Source: Paraoerskovia sediminicola
GTDB lineage: Bacteria > Actinomycetota > Actinomycetes > Actinomycetales > Cellulomonadaceae
Direction of reading: 5' to 3'
DNA length: 64,000 bases
Assembly (NCBI RefSeq): GCF_030296575.1
Contig: NZ_AP027729.1
Span: 992,001 to 1,056,000 of the forward strand
Under the pieces are notes generated by a model. It was not told where the DNA came from and made no database searches. It saw only the letters and a list, made by a program, of their open reading frames with translations. This document shows, in pieces, positions 1 through 7,639 of this stretch (position 1 is the stretch's first letter; each line of letters opens with the position of its first letter). The translations under genes were made by a program, and so were the position numbers.

Positions 1-1763
1 GACGGCTCGTTCGCGCGCCCGTCGAGGGCGTCCACCACCTCCCCCACCACGTCGAGCTTCGTCGTCTCGACGTCGCTCGGGATCTCGTAGCCCCCGGTCG
101 GGGCTCCTGCGAGCGCCAGGCGGCTCACCGTGAAGCCGGAGTCGGGCATCCCGGCGATCACCGCGGCGATGAGACCCCCTTGGCTGTGCCCGGCGATCAT
201 CACCTCCTCGTCCGCGCCGATGCCTGCCTGCCGCATCGCCTCCATGACGGCCTGGACGCTCCCGGTGATCTCGCGCCGCTGCGGGTCCGGTGACATGAGG
301 TCGAGGTTCTGCGGCCACCCCCGCACCGCACCGCTCTCGTTCTCCGTCCCGGGCACGGTGACGAGCCAGCGGGTGGTCCCGTCGTCGTCGACGTACTTCT
401 GGACGCCGATCGACCCGGTGGGCCGCAGGTCGGAGCCGCTGTCGTAGAGGGGATCGATCCCGGCGAAGACATCGGTCATCGTCTTGGCATCGGCGAGCTG
501 AGACTGCTCGGGCGAGAGCTCGGTGACGACCGGCCGGTCGTCCCAGCGGTCACGCAGACCGTCGAGGACCCAGCTCAGCTCCTCCGCGGCGCCGGCCGCG
601 TCCAGACGCACGGGGCCGCCTCGCCGGCCGGTCTGCCGACCGTCACCGTCCGTGGGTGCCGGACCAGGGATCTGGCCCGCCGTCCGGCCGGGCACAGTCA
701 CCCGCCCCAGCCGCGACCGGAGGTCCGTCAGCAGCACACCCAGCACGCCCGCCATCCCCGGTACACCACCGATCCACTGCGGTTGACCTGACCACGGCAG
801 CCCCGGCGGACCGGGCAGGCCAGGCGGGCCGGCCAGGACGGGCATGCCTGGGAGCCCCGGGAGACCTGGGAGCCAGGGCGTGGCCGACCCAAGAGGCAGG
901 CCGGGCAGACCCGGCACCCCCGGCACGGGCGGCACCCCCGGCACTTGCGGCACCAGCAGCCGCTGGTCGTCGAGGAGCCAGAGGCCGCCTCGTCGGACCG
1001 TCGACCTGCCGCCGAGCGCCTCCCCCGCCCCGCCCGTCAGCAGTCGCCCGGTGCGGCCGACCAGCCGTCCGCTCGCGTCCAGCGTGGCGGTTCCCCACCG
1101 GTACGCGGCCCCCGACACGGCGCCGCCGACTGCGAGGTAGGGGGCGAGGCCCCGGATCACCGGCTCGTACATGACGCCGGCCGACGACGCGAAGTGCCCC
1201 ATGTCCCACCCGTCGCCCAGCACCCAGTGCCCGACCACCGAGGCGAGACCCACGTGGACGGTGATCATGACGGCGGTGACCGGGGCGAGGAGGCTCGCGA
1301 TCGTCACGATCCGGTCCGCGTCCCGCGACAGCCCGTACGAGACGAGGCTCTCGGTCTCGTCGTACCGGCGTGCGGCGAGCGCCATCCGGTCGGACACGAT
1401 GCGGATGCGCTCGGCGAGGTCGCATGCGGCGTCGCCTGCGGCGAGCGCGTCTGCGACGAGGTCGTCGCGGCATCGCCGCAGGGTCACGGTCGACACCGCG
1501 CCGGCGGCCGTCGGGTCCGCCCACACGGGGGTCACGTCGTCCGCCCCGAACGACGCGGCTCCCGCAGCGCGCACGAACGACTCCTCGACCGTCAGGACCG
1601 CCGCGGTGCAGCGTGACGCCACGTCGTCGGCCGCTGCCGCGGATCCCGCGAGACGGAGAGCTCGGTGGCTGATGGCCTCGGTCTCGGCGGACGTGGCCCG
1701 GCCGCCGACGACCCAGGTCCGGCCGATCGGGTCGGTGCCGTCGGAGCGGACCGAGGCAGGCAT
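1..1763 (-). CDS. Alpha/beta hydrolase with Pro/Gly collagen-like linker, partial (C-terminus off left edge)
   Basis: The frame is open from ATG 1763 to the window edge (587 codons, no stop). Residues 1-190 form a helical N-terminal region with a hydrophobic stretch near residues 160-190. About residues 265-335 are rich in PG, LPGLPG and GPPGLP triplets, which read as an extended collagen-like linker. The C-terminal part has the nucleophile elbow G-H-S-Q-G-G (Ser about residue 527, nt 183-185), typical of lipase/PGAP1-like alpha/beta hydrolases. The Asp and His of the triad would lie beyond residue 527 and may be outside the window. The start lies 2 nt after the stop of the WXG-like gene, so the two are probably co-translated. 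The order of helical domain, flexible linker and enzyme resembles type VII-secreted effectors. No secretion genes are visible, so that role is inference. An ordinary cell-wall lipase or esterase is the alternative. Confidence 0.7.
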   Translation of the reverse strand, partial: MPASVRSDGTDPIGRTWVVGGRATSAETEAISHRALRLAGSAAAADDVASRCTAAVLTVEESFVRAAGAASFGADDVTPVWADPTAAGAVSTVTLRRCRDDLVADALAAGDAACDLAERIRIVSDRMALAARRYDETESLVSYGLSRDADRIVTIASLLAPVTAVMITVHVGLASVVGHWVLGDGWDMGHFASSAGVMYEPVIRGLAPYLAVGGAVSGAAYRWGTATLDASGRLVGRTGRLLTGGAGEALGGRSTVRRGGLWLLDDQRLLVPQVPGVPPVPGVPGLPGLPLGSATPWLPGLPGLPGMPVLAGPPGLPGPPGLPWSGQPQWIGGVPGMAGVLGVLLTDLRSRLGRVTVPGRTAGQIPGPAPTDGDGRQTGRRGGPVRLDAAGAAEELSWVLDGLRDRWDDRPVVTELSPEQSQLADAKTMTDVFAGIDPLYDSGSDLRPTGSIGVQKYVDDDGTTRWLVTVPGTENESGAVRGWPQNLDLMSPDPQRREITGSVQAVMEAMRQAGIGADEEVMIAGHSQGGLIAAVIAGMPDSGFTVSRLALAGAPTGGYEIPSDVETTKLDVVGEVVDALDGRANEP

Positions 1764-1765
1764 GG

Positions 1766-2065
1766 TCACCACCCTCCGACGACCGCCGCCCGCACCGCAG
1801 CGGCACGGCCCTCGTCGATGTCCTGGGTCAGCGCGTCCCATCGACGCGCTGACTCCTCAGCGGCGATCACCAGGAGCGCGAGCCTGCGCGCTTCAGCCGC
1901 GAGGTCGCCGAGCTCGCGGGCGTAGGCTTCCGCGGCGCGCCCGGTCCAGTCGACGCCCTCTGCGTGCGTGACCTCCCACGCCACACCGTCGACGAGCGCC
2001 CGCGCCTCGGTGAGCGACGCGACCACGCCGGACGGGCGCACCGGGTCGAAGTAGCTGTGTCCCAT
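1766..2065 (-). CDS. Small WXG100-like helical protein
   Basis: This 99-residue protein starts at ATG 2065. It is predicted all-helical, with D-W-T-G-R-A-A-E-A-Y near residues 39-48 in the middle. That is the W-x-G turn between two helices seen in WXG100/ESAT-6-like proteins. It ends in G-G-W. Size and layout fit a type VII secretion partner or chaperone, but there is no C-terminal Y-x-x-x-D/E signal I can point to. It is followed after 2 nt by the large hydrolase gene, which suggests a partner-effector pair. A TAGCGT box lies 7 nt upstream of the ATG, so the transcript is probably leaderless. Sequence identity to a named family was not tested. Confidence 0.6.
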   Translation of the reverse strand: MGHSYFDPVRPSGVVASLTEARALVDGVAWEVTHAEGVDWTGRAAEAYARELGDLAAEARRLALLVIAAEESARRWDALTQDIDEGRAAAVRAAVVGGW

Positions 2066-2072
2066 GTCCGGG

Positions 2073-2078
2073 ACGCTA
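2073..2078 (-). promoter_or_regulatory. -10 box of leaderless promoter (WXG-like gene)
   Basis: TAGCGT on the minus strand, 7 nt before ATG 2065, with no Shine-Dalgarno sequence between. Confidence 0.5.
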
Positions 2079-2182
2079 GGCGGCAGGGCGCGACGACCTC
2101 GCGCCCAGGGAGCCCTCCGCGGACGGACGGCCCCCAGCCTGCCCTGTGGACGGCCAGCGCGGCCGGTGCCCACGCCAGTACC

Positions 2183-2206
2183 GATGCAGGTGCCGATGCA
2201 GGTGCC
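2183..2206. repeat. Two tandem copies of a 12-bp unit upstream of purB
   Basis: GATGCAGGTGCC occurs twice in direct tandem (2183-2194 and 2195-2206). It lies in the 168-bp divergent intergenic region between the WXG-like gene and purB, just upstream of the proposed purB -10 box. No function is proposed. Confidence 0.6.
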
Positions 2207-2220
2207 GCCGAGCACCGTGG

Positions 2221-2226
2221 AAGAAT
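2221..2226 (+). promoter_or_regulatory. -10 box of leaderless promoter (purB)
   Basis: AAGAAT lies 7 nt before GTG 2234. The same AGAATCGGTG string precedes hemE. Confidence 0.45.
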
Positions 2227-2233
2227 CGGTGCC

Positions 2234-3718
2234 GTGTCCGAGAACCTGAACCAGAGCCCGGCGGGTCCTGCCCGCGCCCGCCTCGCCGACGCCGAGCCCG
2301 CCATCGCGCTGGGCCCGCTCGACGGCCGCTACCGCGGGGCCGTCGCCCCTCTCGTCGACCACCTCAGCGAGGCCGCGCTCAACCGTGAGCGGATCCACGT
2401 CGAGGTCGAGTGGCTCATCACGCTGTGCGACGGCGTCACGGGAGTCACGGACGGCCCGGTCGTCCCCGGCGCACCCGGGCTGACGGACGCGGACCGCGCG
2501 TACCTGCGAGCGATCGTCACCGACCTGGACGCCGACGGGATCGCCGAGCTCAAGGAGATCGAGCGCACCACCGTCCACGACGTGAAAGCCGTCGAGTACT
2601 TCATCAAGCGGCGCCTCGACCGCGCCGCCGAGACGCTCGGCGGCGAGACCGCGCTCGCGACCGTCGGCGAGCTCGTCCACTTCGCCTGCACGAGCGAGGA
2701 CATCAACAACCTGAGCTACGCGCTCATGGTGCGCGACGCCGTCCGACAGGTGTGGGCGCCCGCGGCGCGCGACCTCACCGACCAGCTCGCCGACATGGCC
2801 CGCGAGTCCGCGGCGGTCCCGCTGCTGAGCCGGACGCACGGGCAGCCGGCGACCCCGACGACGCTCGGCAAGGAGATCGCGGTGCTCGCGCACCGCCTGC
2901 GCCGCCAGCTGCGCCGCATCGACGGCGCCGAGTACCTGGGCAAGCTCAACGGAGCGACCGGCACCTACGGGGCGCACACGGTCGCCGTCCCCGGTGTCGA
3001 CTGGCCGGCCGTCTCCCGCGCGTTCGTCGAGGGTCTCGGGCTGACCTGGAACCCCCTGACCACGCAGATCGAGTCCCACGACTGGCAGGCCGAGGTCTAC
3101 GCGGACGTCGCACGGTTCAACCGGATCCTGCACAACCTCAGCACCGACGTGTGGACCTACATCTCGCTGGGGTTCTTCACGCAGATCCCCGTCGCCGGGG
3201 CCACGGGCTCGTCGACCATGCCGCACAAGGTCAACCCGATCCGCTTCGAGAACGCGGAGGCGAACCTCGAGATCAGCTGCTCGCTGCTCGACACGCTCTC
3301 CGCGACCCTCGTGACCTCACGGCTGCAGCGCGACCTCACGGACTCGACGACGCAGCGCAACATCGGACCCGCGTTCGGGCACTCGCTGCTGGCGATCGAC
3401 AACGTCGCCCGCGGCCTCAAGGCGCTCGCGGTCAACGCGCCCCTGATGGCCGACGACCTCGACGCGAACTGGGAGGTGCTCGGCGAGCCGATCCAGTCGG
3501 CGATGCGCGCAGCCTCGGTCGCGGGGGTGCCCGGCATGGAGAACCCGTACGAGCGGCTCAAGGACCTCACGCGCGGGCACCGGCTCACCGGGGACGAGAT
3601 GCGGGAGTTCGTCGCGGGGCTCGGGCTGCCGGACGACGTCACGGCCCGCCTGCAGGCCCTCACCCCGGCGACGTACACGGGAATCGCGGAGCGCCTGGTG
3701 GGCGAGTACCTGGACTGA
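2234..3718 (+). CDS. purB: Adenylosuccinate lyase
   Basis: A 494-residue cytosolic fumarase/aspartase-superfamily lyase. It releases fumarate from SAICAR and from adenylosuccinate in purine synthesis. The family signature G-S-S-T-M-P-H-K-V-N-P is present, with the mobile-loop serines at about residues 326-327. A T-S-E-D-I-N-N motif and an R-T-H-G-Q-P-A-T motif lie in the substrate site. GTG 2234 is chosen because conserved sequence begins soon after it, an AAGAAT box lies 7 nt upstream, and the extra upstream codons are compositionally poor. It is longer than Bacillus PurB (about 430) and closer to the E. coli-type length (about 456) plus a short N-terminal extension. No other pur genes are nearby. 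It ends at a strong hairpin shared with the convergent efflux gene. Confidence 0.95.
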   Translation: MSENLNQSPAGPARARLADAEPAIALGPLDGRYRGAVAPLVDHLSEAALNRERIHVEVEWLITLCDGVTGVTDGPVVPGAPGLTDADRAYLRAIVTDLDADGIAELKEIERTTVHDVKAVEYFIKRRLDRAAETLGGETALATVGELVHFACTSEDINNLSYALMVRDAVRQVWAPAARDLTDQLADMARESAAVPLLSRTHGQPATPTTLGKEIAVLAHRLRRQLRRIDGAEYLGKLNGATGTYGAHTVAVPGVDWPAVSRAFVEGLGLTWNPLTTQIESHDWQAEVYADVARFNRILHNLSTDVWTYISLGFFTQIPVAGATGSSTMPHKVNPIRFENAEANLEISCSLLDTLSATLVTSRLQRDLTDSTTQRNIGPAFGHSLLAIDNVARGLKALAVNAPLMADDLDANWEVLGEPIQSAMRAASVAGVPGMENPYERLKDLTRGHRLTGDEMREFVAGLGLPDDVTARLQALTPATYTGIAERLVGEYLD

Positions 3719-3740
3719 CGCCCCAGCAGACCCCTCTCTG

Positions 3741-3804
3741 ACGCCGAACCGGCGGTTGTGCGTGATCCGAGGCTCAGGATCACACGCAACCGCCGGTTCG
3801 GCGT
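3741..3804. terminator. Bidirectional terminator hairpin, purB/MFS
   Basis: Left arm 3741-3768 pairs with right arm 3777-3804 (28 bp, two mismatches) across an 8-nt loop. A third arm, 3814-3829, is an exact 16-nt complement of 3738-3753, so a second, competing hairpin is possible. It lies between convergent genes. No U-tract is evident. Confidence 0.75.
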
Positions 3805-3825
3805 TGTAGAGGTGCCGGTTCGGCG

Positions 3826-5600
3826 TCAGACGCGCGCGGGCTCGTCCTCGCGGCGGCCGCGGTCGCCTGCGTCGTCTGTGCTGTCGGTGCCGCTGCTGTC
3901 GCCGTCCGAGCGCTCACCGGTGCCGTCGGTGCGATCGCCGCTACTACGGCCGCCGGCCTCGCTTGCGTCGTCCGTGTGATCGCCGTTGCCCGCCGCCGGG
4001 TCGAGCACGACGTTGCTCGCGCCGTCGACCTCGAGCGACTCGGGGAGCACGTCGCGCTCGATGCGGGTGGCGAGGGCTTCTCCTCGACGAAGAGCAGCGC
4101 CACGAAGCCGACCACGAGGAGCGGAAGGATGTAGAGGAACACCGGTGTCAGGGCGTCGTTGTACGACCCGACGACGATGTCCTTGAGCTCGTCGGGGAGC
4201 TGCTGCACCATCGCCGGGGTGAAGGAGTTGGTGTCCGCGCCGGACGCCGAGGCGGGCAGGCGCTCCGCCATGAGGTCGGCGAGGTTCTGCACGAACAGGC
4301 TGCCGACGATCGCGGAACCGATCGAGGCGCCGATCTGGCGGAAGTAGTTGTTCGCCGCCGTGGCGGTGCCGACCACGCGGATCGGGAACGTGTTCTGCAC
4401 GATGAGCACGAGGATCTGCATGCTGAGCCCGAGCCCGAGGCCCATGACCGCGAGGTAGGCGCACACGACCCAGACGGCCTGCCCGGCGTCGAGCGTCGAG
4501 AGCAGGAAGAGGGAGAGCGCGACGAAGCCGACGCCGAACACCGGGAAGAACTTGTACCGCCCGGTCTTCGACACGAGCCGGCCCGAGACGACCGAGGTCA
4601 CGAGCATCGTCCCCATCATCGGGATCATGAGGAGCCCGGCGACGGTCGCGGACTTGCCGGTGACCATCTGCAGGTAGGTCGGCATGTAGGCCATGGCCCC
4701 GAACATCGCGATGCCGATCGTGAGTCCGGCCACCGTGGTGAGGACGAAGTTGCGCTCCTTGAAGAGGTAGAGCGGCATGACGGGCTCGGCGGCCCGCTTC
4801 TCGACCAGCACGAAGGCGACGCCCGCGACGACCGCGCCGGCACCGAGGGCGAAGATCTGCGCCGAGGCCCACGCGTAGGTGCTGCCGCCCCACGTGGTGA
4901 TGAGCACGACGCAGGTCGAGGCGAGTGCGAGCAGGACCATCCCGGCGACGTCGATCTTGGGGCGCGAGCGCTCGACCTTCGGGAGGTGGAGGAACTTCGC
5001 GGCGGAGATGAGGGCGAGCACGCCGAGCGGGAGGTTCATCCAGAACGCCCAGCGCCACCCGATCGACTCGGTGAACCAGCCGCCGAGCAGCGGCCCGGCG
5101 ACGGAGGCGAGCGCGAAGACGCCACCCATGATCCCCATGTACTTGCCGCGCTCCCGGGCGGGGACGACGTCCGCGATGATCGCCTGGGCGAGGATCATCA
5201 GGCCACCGCCACCGAGGCCCTGGACGGCGCGGCCGGTGATGAGGGTCGCCATGTCGGTCGAGAGCCCGCCGATGACGGAGCCGACCATGAACAGGCCGAT
5301 GGCCACCATGAAGAGGGTCTTGCGACCGACGAGGTCACCGAGCTTGCCGTAGACCGGCATCATGATCGTCGCCGCGAGGATGTAGGCGGTCGTGACCCAG
5401 AGCATGTGGTTCACGCCGTCGAGCTCGCCGACGATGGTCGGGAGCGCGGTCGCGAAGATCGTCTGGTCGAGGGCGGAGAGGAGCATCGCGACCATGAGGC
5501 CGGCGAACACGAGCAGGATCGAGCGGTGGTCGCTCGCTGCCGTGGAGTCGTGCGTGTCGGGTCCGGTGCTGTTCTGCACGCCCGTAGAACTGTTCGTCAT
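3826..5600 (-). CDS. DHA2-family MFS drug exporter (EmrB/QacA type), frameshifted near its C-terminus
   Basis: A 14-helix proton-driven multidrug efflux protein of the cytoplasmic membrane. Motifs include L-D-Q-T-I-F-A-T-A-L-P-T-I in helix 1, G-K-L-G-D-L-V-G-R-K after helix 2 (motif A), and G-R-A-V-Q-G-L-G-G-G in helix 4. ATG 5600 (MTNSSTG) is preferred over GTG 5615. The membrane part is continuous to F-V-E-E-K-P. There the frame breaks at the GGG run 4074-4076. One extra base restores L-A-T-R-I-E-R-D followed by an acidic tail ending E-D-E-P-A-R-V at 3826 (591 residues). As given, the frame instead reads into Arg/Thr/Ala-rich sequence to 3780. It is divergent from a MarR regulator across a palindrome-rich 105-bp gap, so regulation by that protein and a toxic compound is likely. 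Confidence 0.9.
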
Positions 5601-5627
5601 TCGGTGAACGTACACCCAACATGAACT

Positions 5628-5643
5628 ATTCGGGAAGCCGAAT
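5628..5643. promoter_or_regulatory. Operator-like palindrome 1 (MarR/efflux intergenic)
   Basis: ATTCGG-GAAG-CCGAAT is a perfect inverted repeat of 6-bp arms. An extra ATTCGG half-site occurs at 5599-5604 by the efflux start. It is a likely binding site for the adjacent MarR protein. Confidence 0.6.
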
Positions 5644-5644
5644 C

Positions 5645-5659
5645 AACAGTGGTACTGTT
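5645..5659. promoter_or_regulatory. Operator-like palindrome 2 (MarR/efflux intergenic)
   Basis: AACAGT-GGT-ACTGTT is a perfect inverted repeat two bases after palindrome 1. The pair probably covers both divergent promoters. Confidence 0.6.
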
Positions 5660-5705
5660 CACACCGCCGGCCACCAGCGCCGCGAGGGACGAGACCGGAG
5701 GACCG

Positions 5706-6188
5706 ATGACCGACGCGCGCAGGGCGCTCCTCGACGAGGTGCAGCACCTCGAGGCCGAGGTCAACTACGCGAAGAACCTGGAGCAGACGAACGAGCTGCT
5801 GTCGGCGAACCTGACGATCCAGCAGGTCCGGGGCCTGATCTTCGTCGCCCGCGAGGGCTCGATGACGAGCGGTGACCTGGCCGCGATGCTCGGGGTCGCA
5901 CCCAACGTCGCGACCGGGATCATCCAGCGCCTGGTCGAGCGCGGGCTCGTCCAGCGCTACGAGGACCCGCACGACCGGCGGGTCAAGCTCCTGTCGACGA
6001 CCGACCACGGCGAGACCCTGCTCTCCGACGTCCGCGGCGCCGCCCAGGCCCAGCGTCGCCTGCTGCTCGAGCACCTGTCGGACGACCAGCTGGCCTCGCT
6101 CCACGAGATCCTGCAGGTCCTGGCCCGGGCCGCCCAGGCGGCCGGCGCACCGACCTCTCCACGACCGGTGCCCGCGACGGCCTCCTGA
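5706..6188 (+). CDS. MarR-family transcriptional regulator
   Basis: A 160-residue winged-helix DNA-binding protein, a typical MarR length. The core G-S-M-T-S-G-D-L-A-A-M-L-G-V-A-P-N-V-A-T is the helix-turn-helix. It is followed by V-E-R-G-L-V-Q-R and the wing D-P-H-D-R-R-V-K-L-L, the family's classic motif. ATG 5706 is chosen because a GGAGG Shine-Dalgarno (5697-5701) precedes it; an upstream GTG in the operator lacks one. It is divergent from the DHA2 exporter and very probably its ligand-responsive repressor, acting at the two palindromes between them. The ligand cannot be told from sequence. Confidence 0.92.
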   Translation: MTDARRALLDEVQHLEAEVNYAKNLEQTNELLSANLTIQQVRGLIFVAREGSMTSGDLAAMLGVAPNVATGIIQRLVERGLVQRYEDPHDRRVKLLSTTDHGETLLSDVRGAAQAQRRLLLEHLSDDQLASLHEILQVLARAAQAAGAPTSPRPVPATAS

Positions 6189-6202
6189 AAGGCCGCCCGG
6201 CG

Positions 6203-6208
6203 TACCGT
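6203..6208 (+). promoter_or_regulatory. -10 box of leaderless promoter (CaiB-like gene)
   Basis: TACCGT lies 6 nt before ATG 6215. Confidence 0.45.
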
Positions 6209-6214
6209 CGGGGC

Positions 6215-7588
6215 ATGGCCCGGACCGACCCCCTCGCCGCCGTCCTGCCCGTACGGGACCTCGCGCTCGACGCCGTCGGAACCCTCCGCACCGCCGCCGA
6301 GCGCGCCGCCGGGATCCCCGCAGCCCCCTGGACGAGCGACGGATCGCCGCCGCCTTCGGCAGCGACCGCGTGTTCAGCGTCGACGGCGCGGCCCCCGAGG
6401 CGTTCGCCCCGGCCTCCGGCTTCTTCCGTGCCCGCGACGGCTGGGTGCGGACCCACGCCAACTACCCGCACCACCGCGCGCGCCTGCTGGAGGTCCTGGG
6501 GTTGCCGGACGACGCCTCACGGGACGGCGTCGCGCTCGCGGTCGAGCGACGCGCGGCCCAGGACATCGAGGACGCCGCGGTAGCCGCCGGCGCGATCGCC
6601 GTCCGCGTCCGGCACGAGGACGAGTGGCGAGGGTCGGCGACGGGCCGCGCCGCGGGACATGGACCCCGCGTGCGCACGACGGTCCGCAGCGACGTCGTCG
6701 AACCCCAGGACCACGCCCGTGCGCCCTCGGTCCCGGTCCCCGCCCAGCGCCCCCTCCGGACCACAGGCGCCACGGCCGTGACCGTCCGACCGCTCACAGG
6801 TGTCCGCGTGCTCGACCTGACCCGGGTGATCGCGGGTCCCGTCGCGACCCGTGCGCTCGCGCTGCTCGGCGCCCAGGTGCTCCGCCTCGACTCCCCTCCC
6901 TCCCCGAGATCGGGTGGCAGCACCTCGACACGGGCCAGGGCAAACGCTCCGCCCTGCTCGACCTGCGGGCCCCGGGGGCCTCGCCTCGGCGCAACGGCTG
7001 CTCGACGCGGCCGACGTCCTCGTCACCGGCTACCGACCCGGCGCCGTCGAGACGCTGGGGCTCGAGCTCCCGCCCGGGACGGTCCGCGCCCGGGTCAGCG
7101 CCTGGCGTGGGCTCGGCGTCGACCCGGGTCCCTGGGCCGGACGGCGCGGGTTCGACTCGATCGTCCAGGCTGCCTCGGGCATCGCGATGATCGAGTCGGG
7201 CGACGGCTCGACGCCCGGGGCCCTGCCCGTCCAGGCGCTCGACCACGCGACCGGCTACCTGCTCGCGGCGGCGGTGGTGGACGCGTTGACCGACCGGCGC
7301 GCGGACCGCCGGGGCCGCGACGTGGACGCGTCGCTCGCCCGGACCGCCGCGTGGCTCCTCGCGACGCAGGGCCGTCGCCCCGGGCTCGTGGGTGCGGCCG
7401 GCGGGCCGACGACCGTGCCGCCGCCGGACCGCCGCCTCACGACGTCGTGCCGGGTCGGTGCCGACGGGCCCCTGGTCACGACCGCGCGGCCGGCGCTCGC
7501 CGACGTCGACGACCACCCGTGGCCCGCGCACCCGTGGGGGACGGACGAGCCGTCCTGGCAGGACGGACCGGCAGCCGCCCAGGGCTGA
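6215..7588 (+). CDS. CaiB/BaiF-like family III CoA-transferase homologue, three frameshifts
   Basis: Reading three frames in turn gives one coherent protein of about 458 residues: A-A-F-G-S-D and S-G-F-F-R-A-R-D-G-W-V-R-T-H-A-N-Y-P-H-H, then L-T-G-V-R-V-L-D-L-T-R-V-I-A-G-P, then A-D-V-L-V-T-G-Y-R-P. These are recognisable family III CoA-transferase blocks in the order seen in actinobacterial CoA transferases. The breaks fall in C-runs at 6324-6328 and about 6894-6900, and in a G-run at 6974-6978. Each is repaired by one added base. The V-L-D-L-T-R-V-I-A-G-P block matches the CoA-binding N-terminus of the second half. The catalytic Asp was not assigned with confidence and the CoA donor is unknown. 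Start ATG 6215 is supported by a -10-like box. It may be a genuine pseudogene, but the shared homopolymer pattern argues for sequence error. Confidence 0.7.
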
Positions 7589-7639
7589 TCGACGGGTGCT
7601 CCGGCACACGCGCCGGTCCCGCCTGTCGGTGTGGGCGGC

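Noticed and set aside
643-1806. Minus-strand Arg-rich open frame of 387 codons
   Set aside because: It is a shadow of the hydrolase and WXG-like genes in another frame; Arg/Gly/Pro composition with no motif.
3780-4073. C-terminal Arg/Thr/Ala-rich extension of the DHA2 pump
   Set aside because: It arises after the frameshift at 4074-4076; the alternative frame gives a coherent acidic tail.
6215-7588. CaiB-like gene as a true pseudogene
   Set aside because: Its three breaks share the same homopolymer pattern as intact-looking genes elsewhere, so sequence error is preferred.
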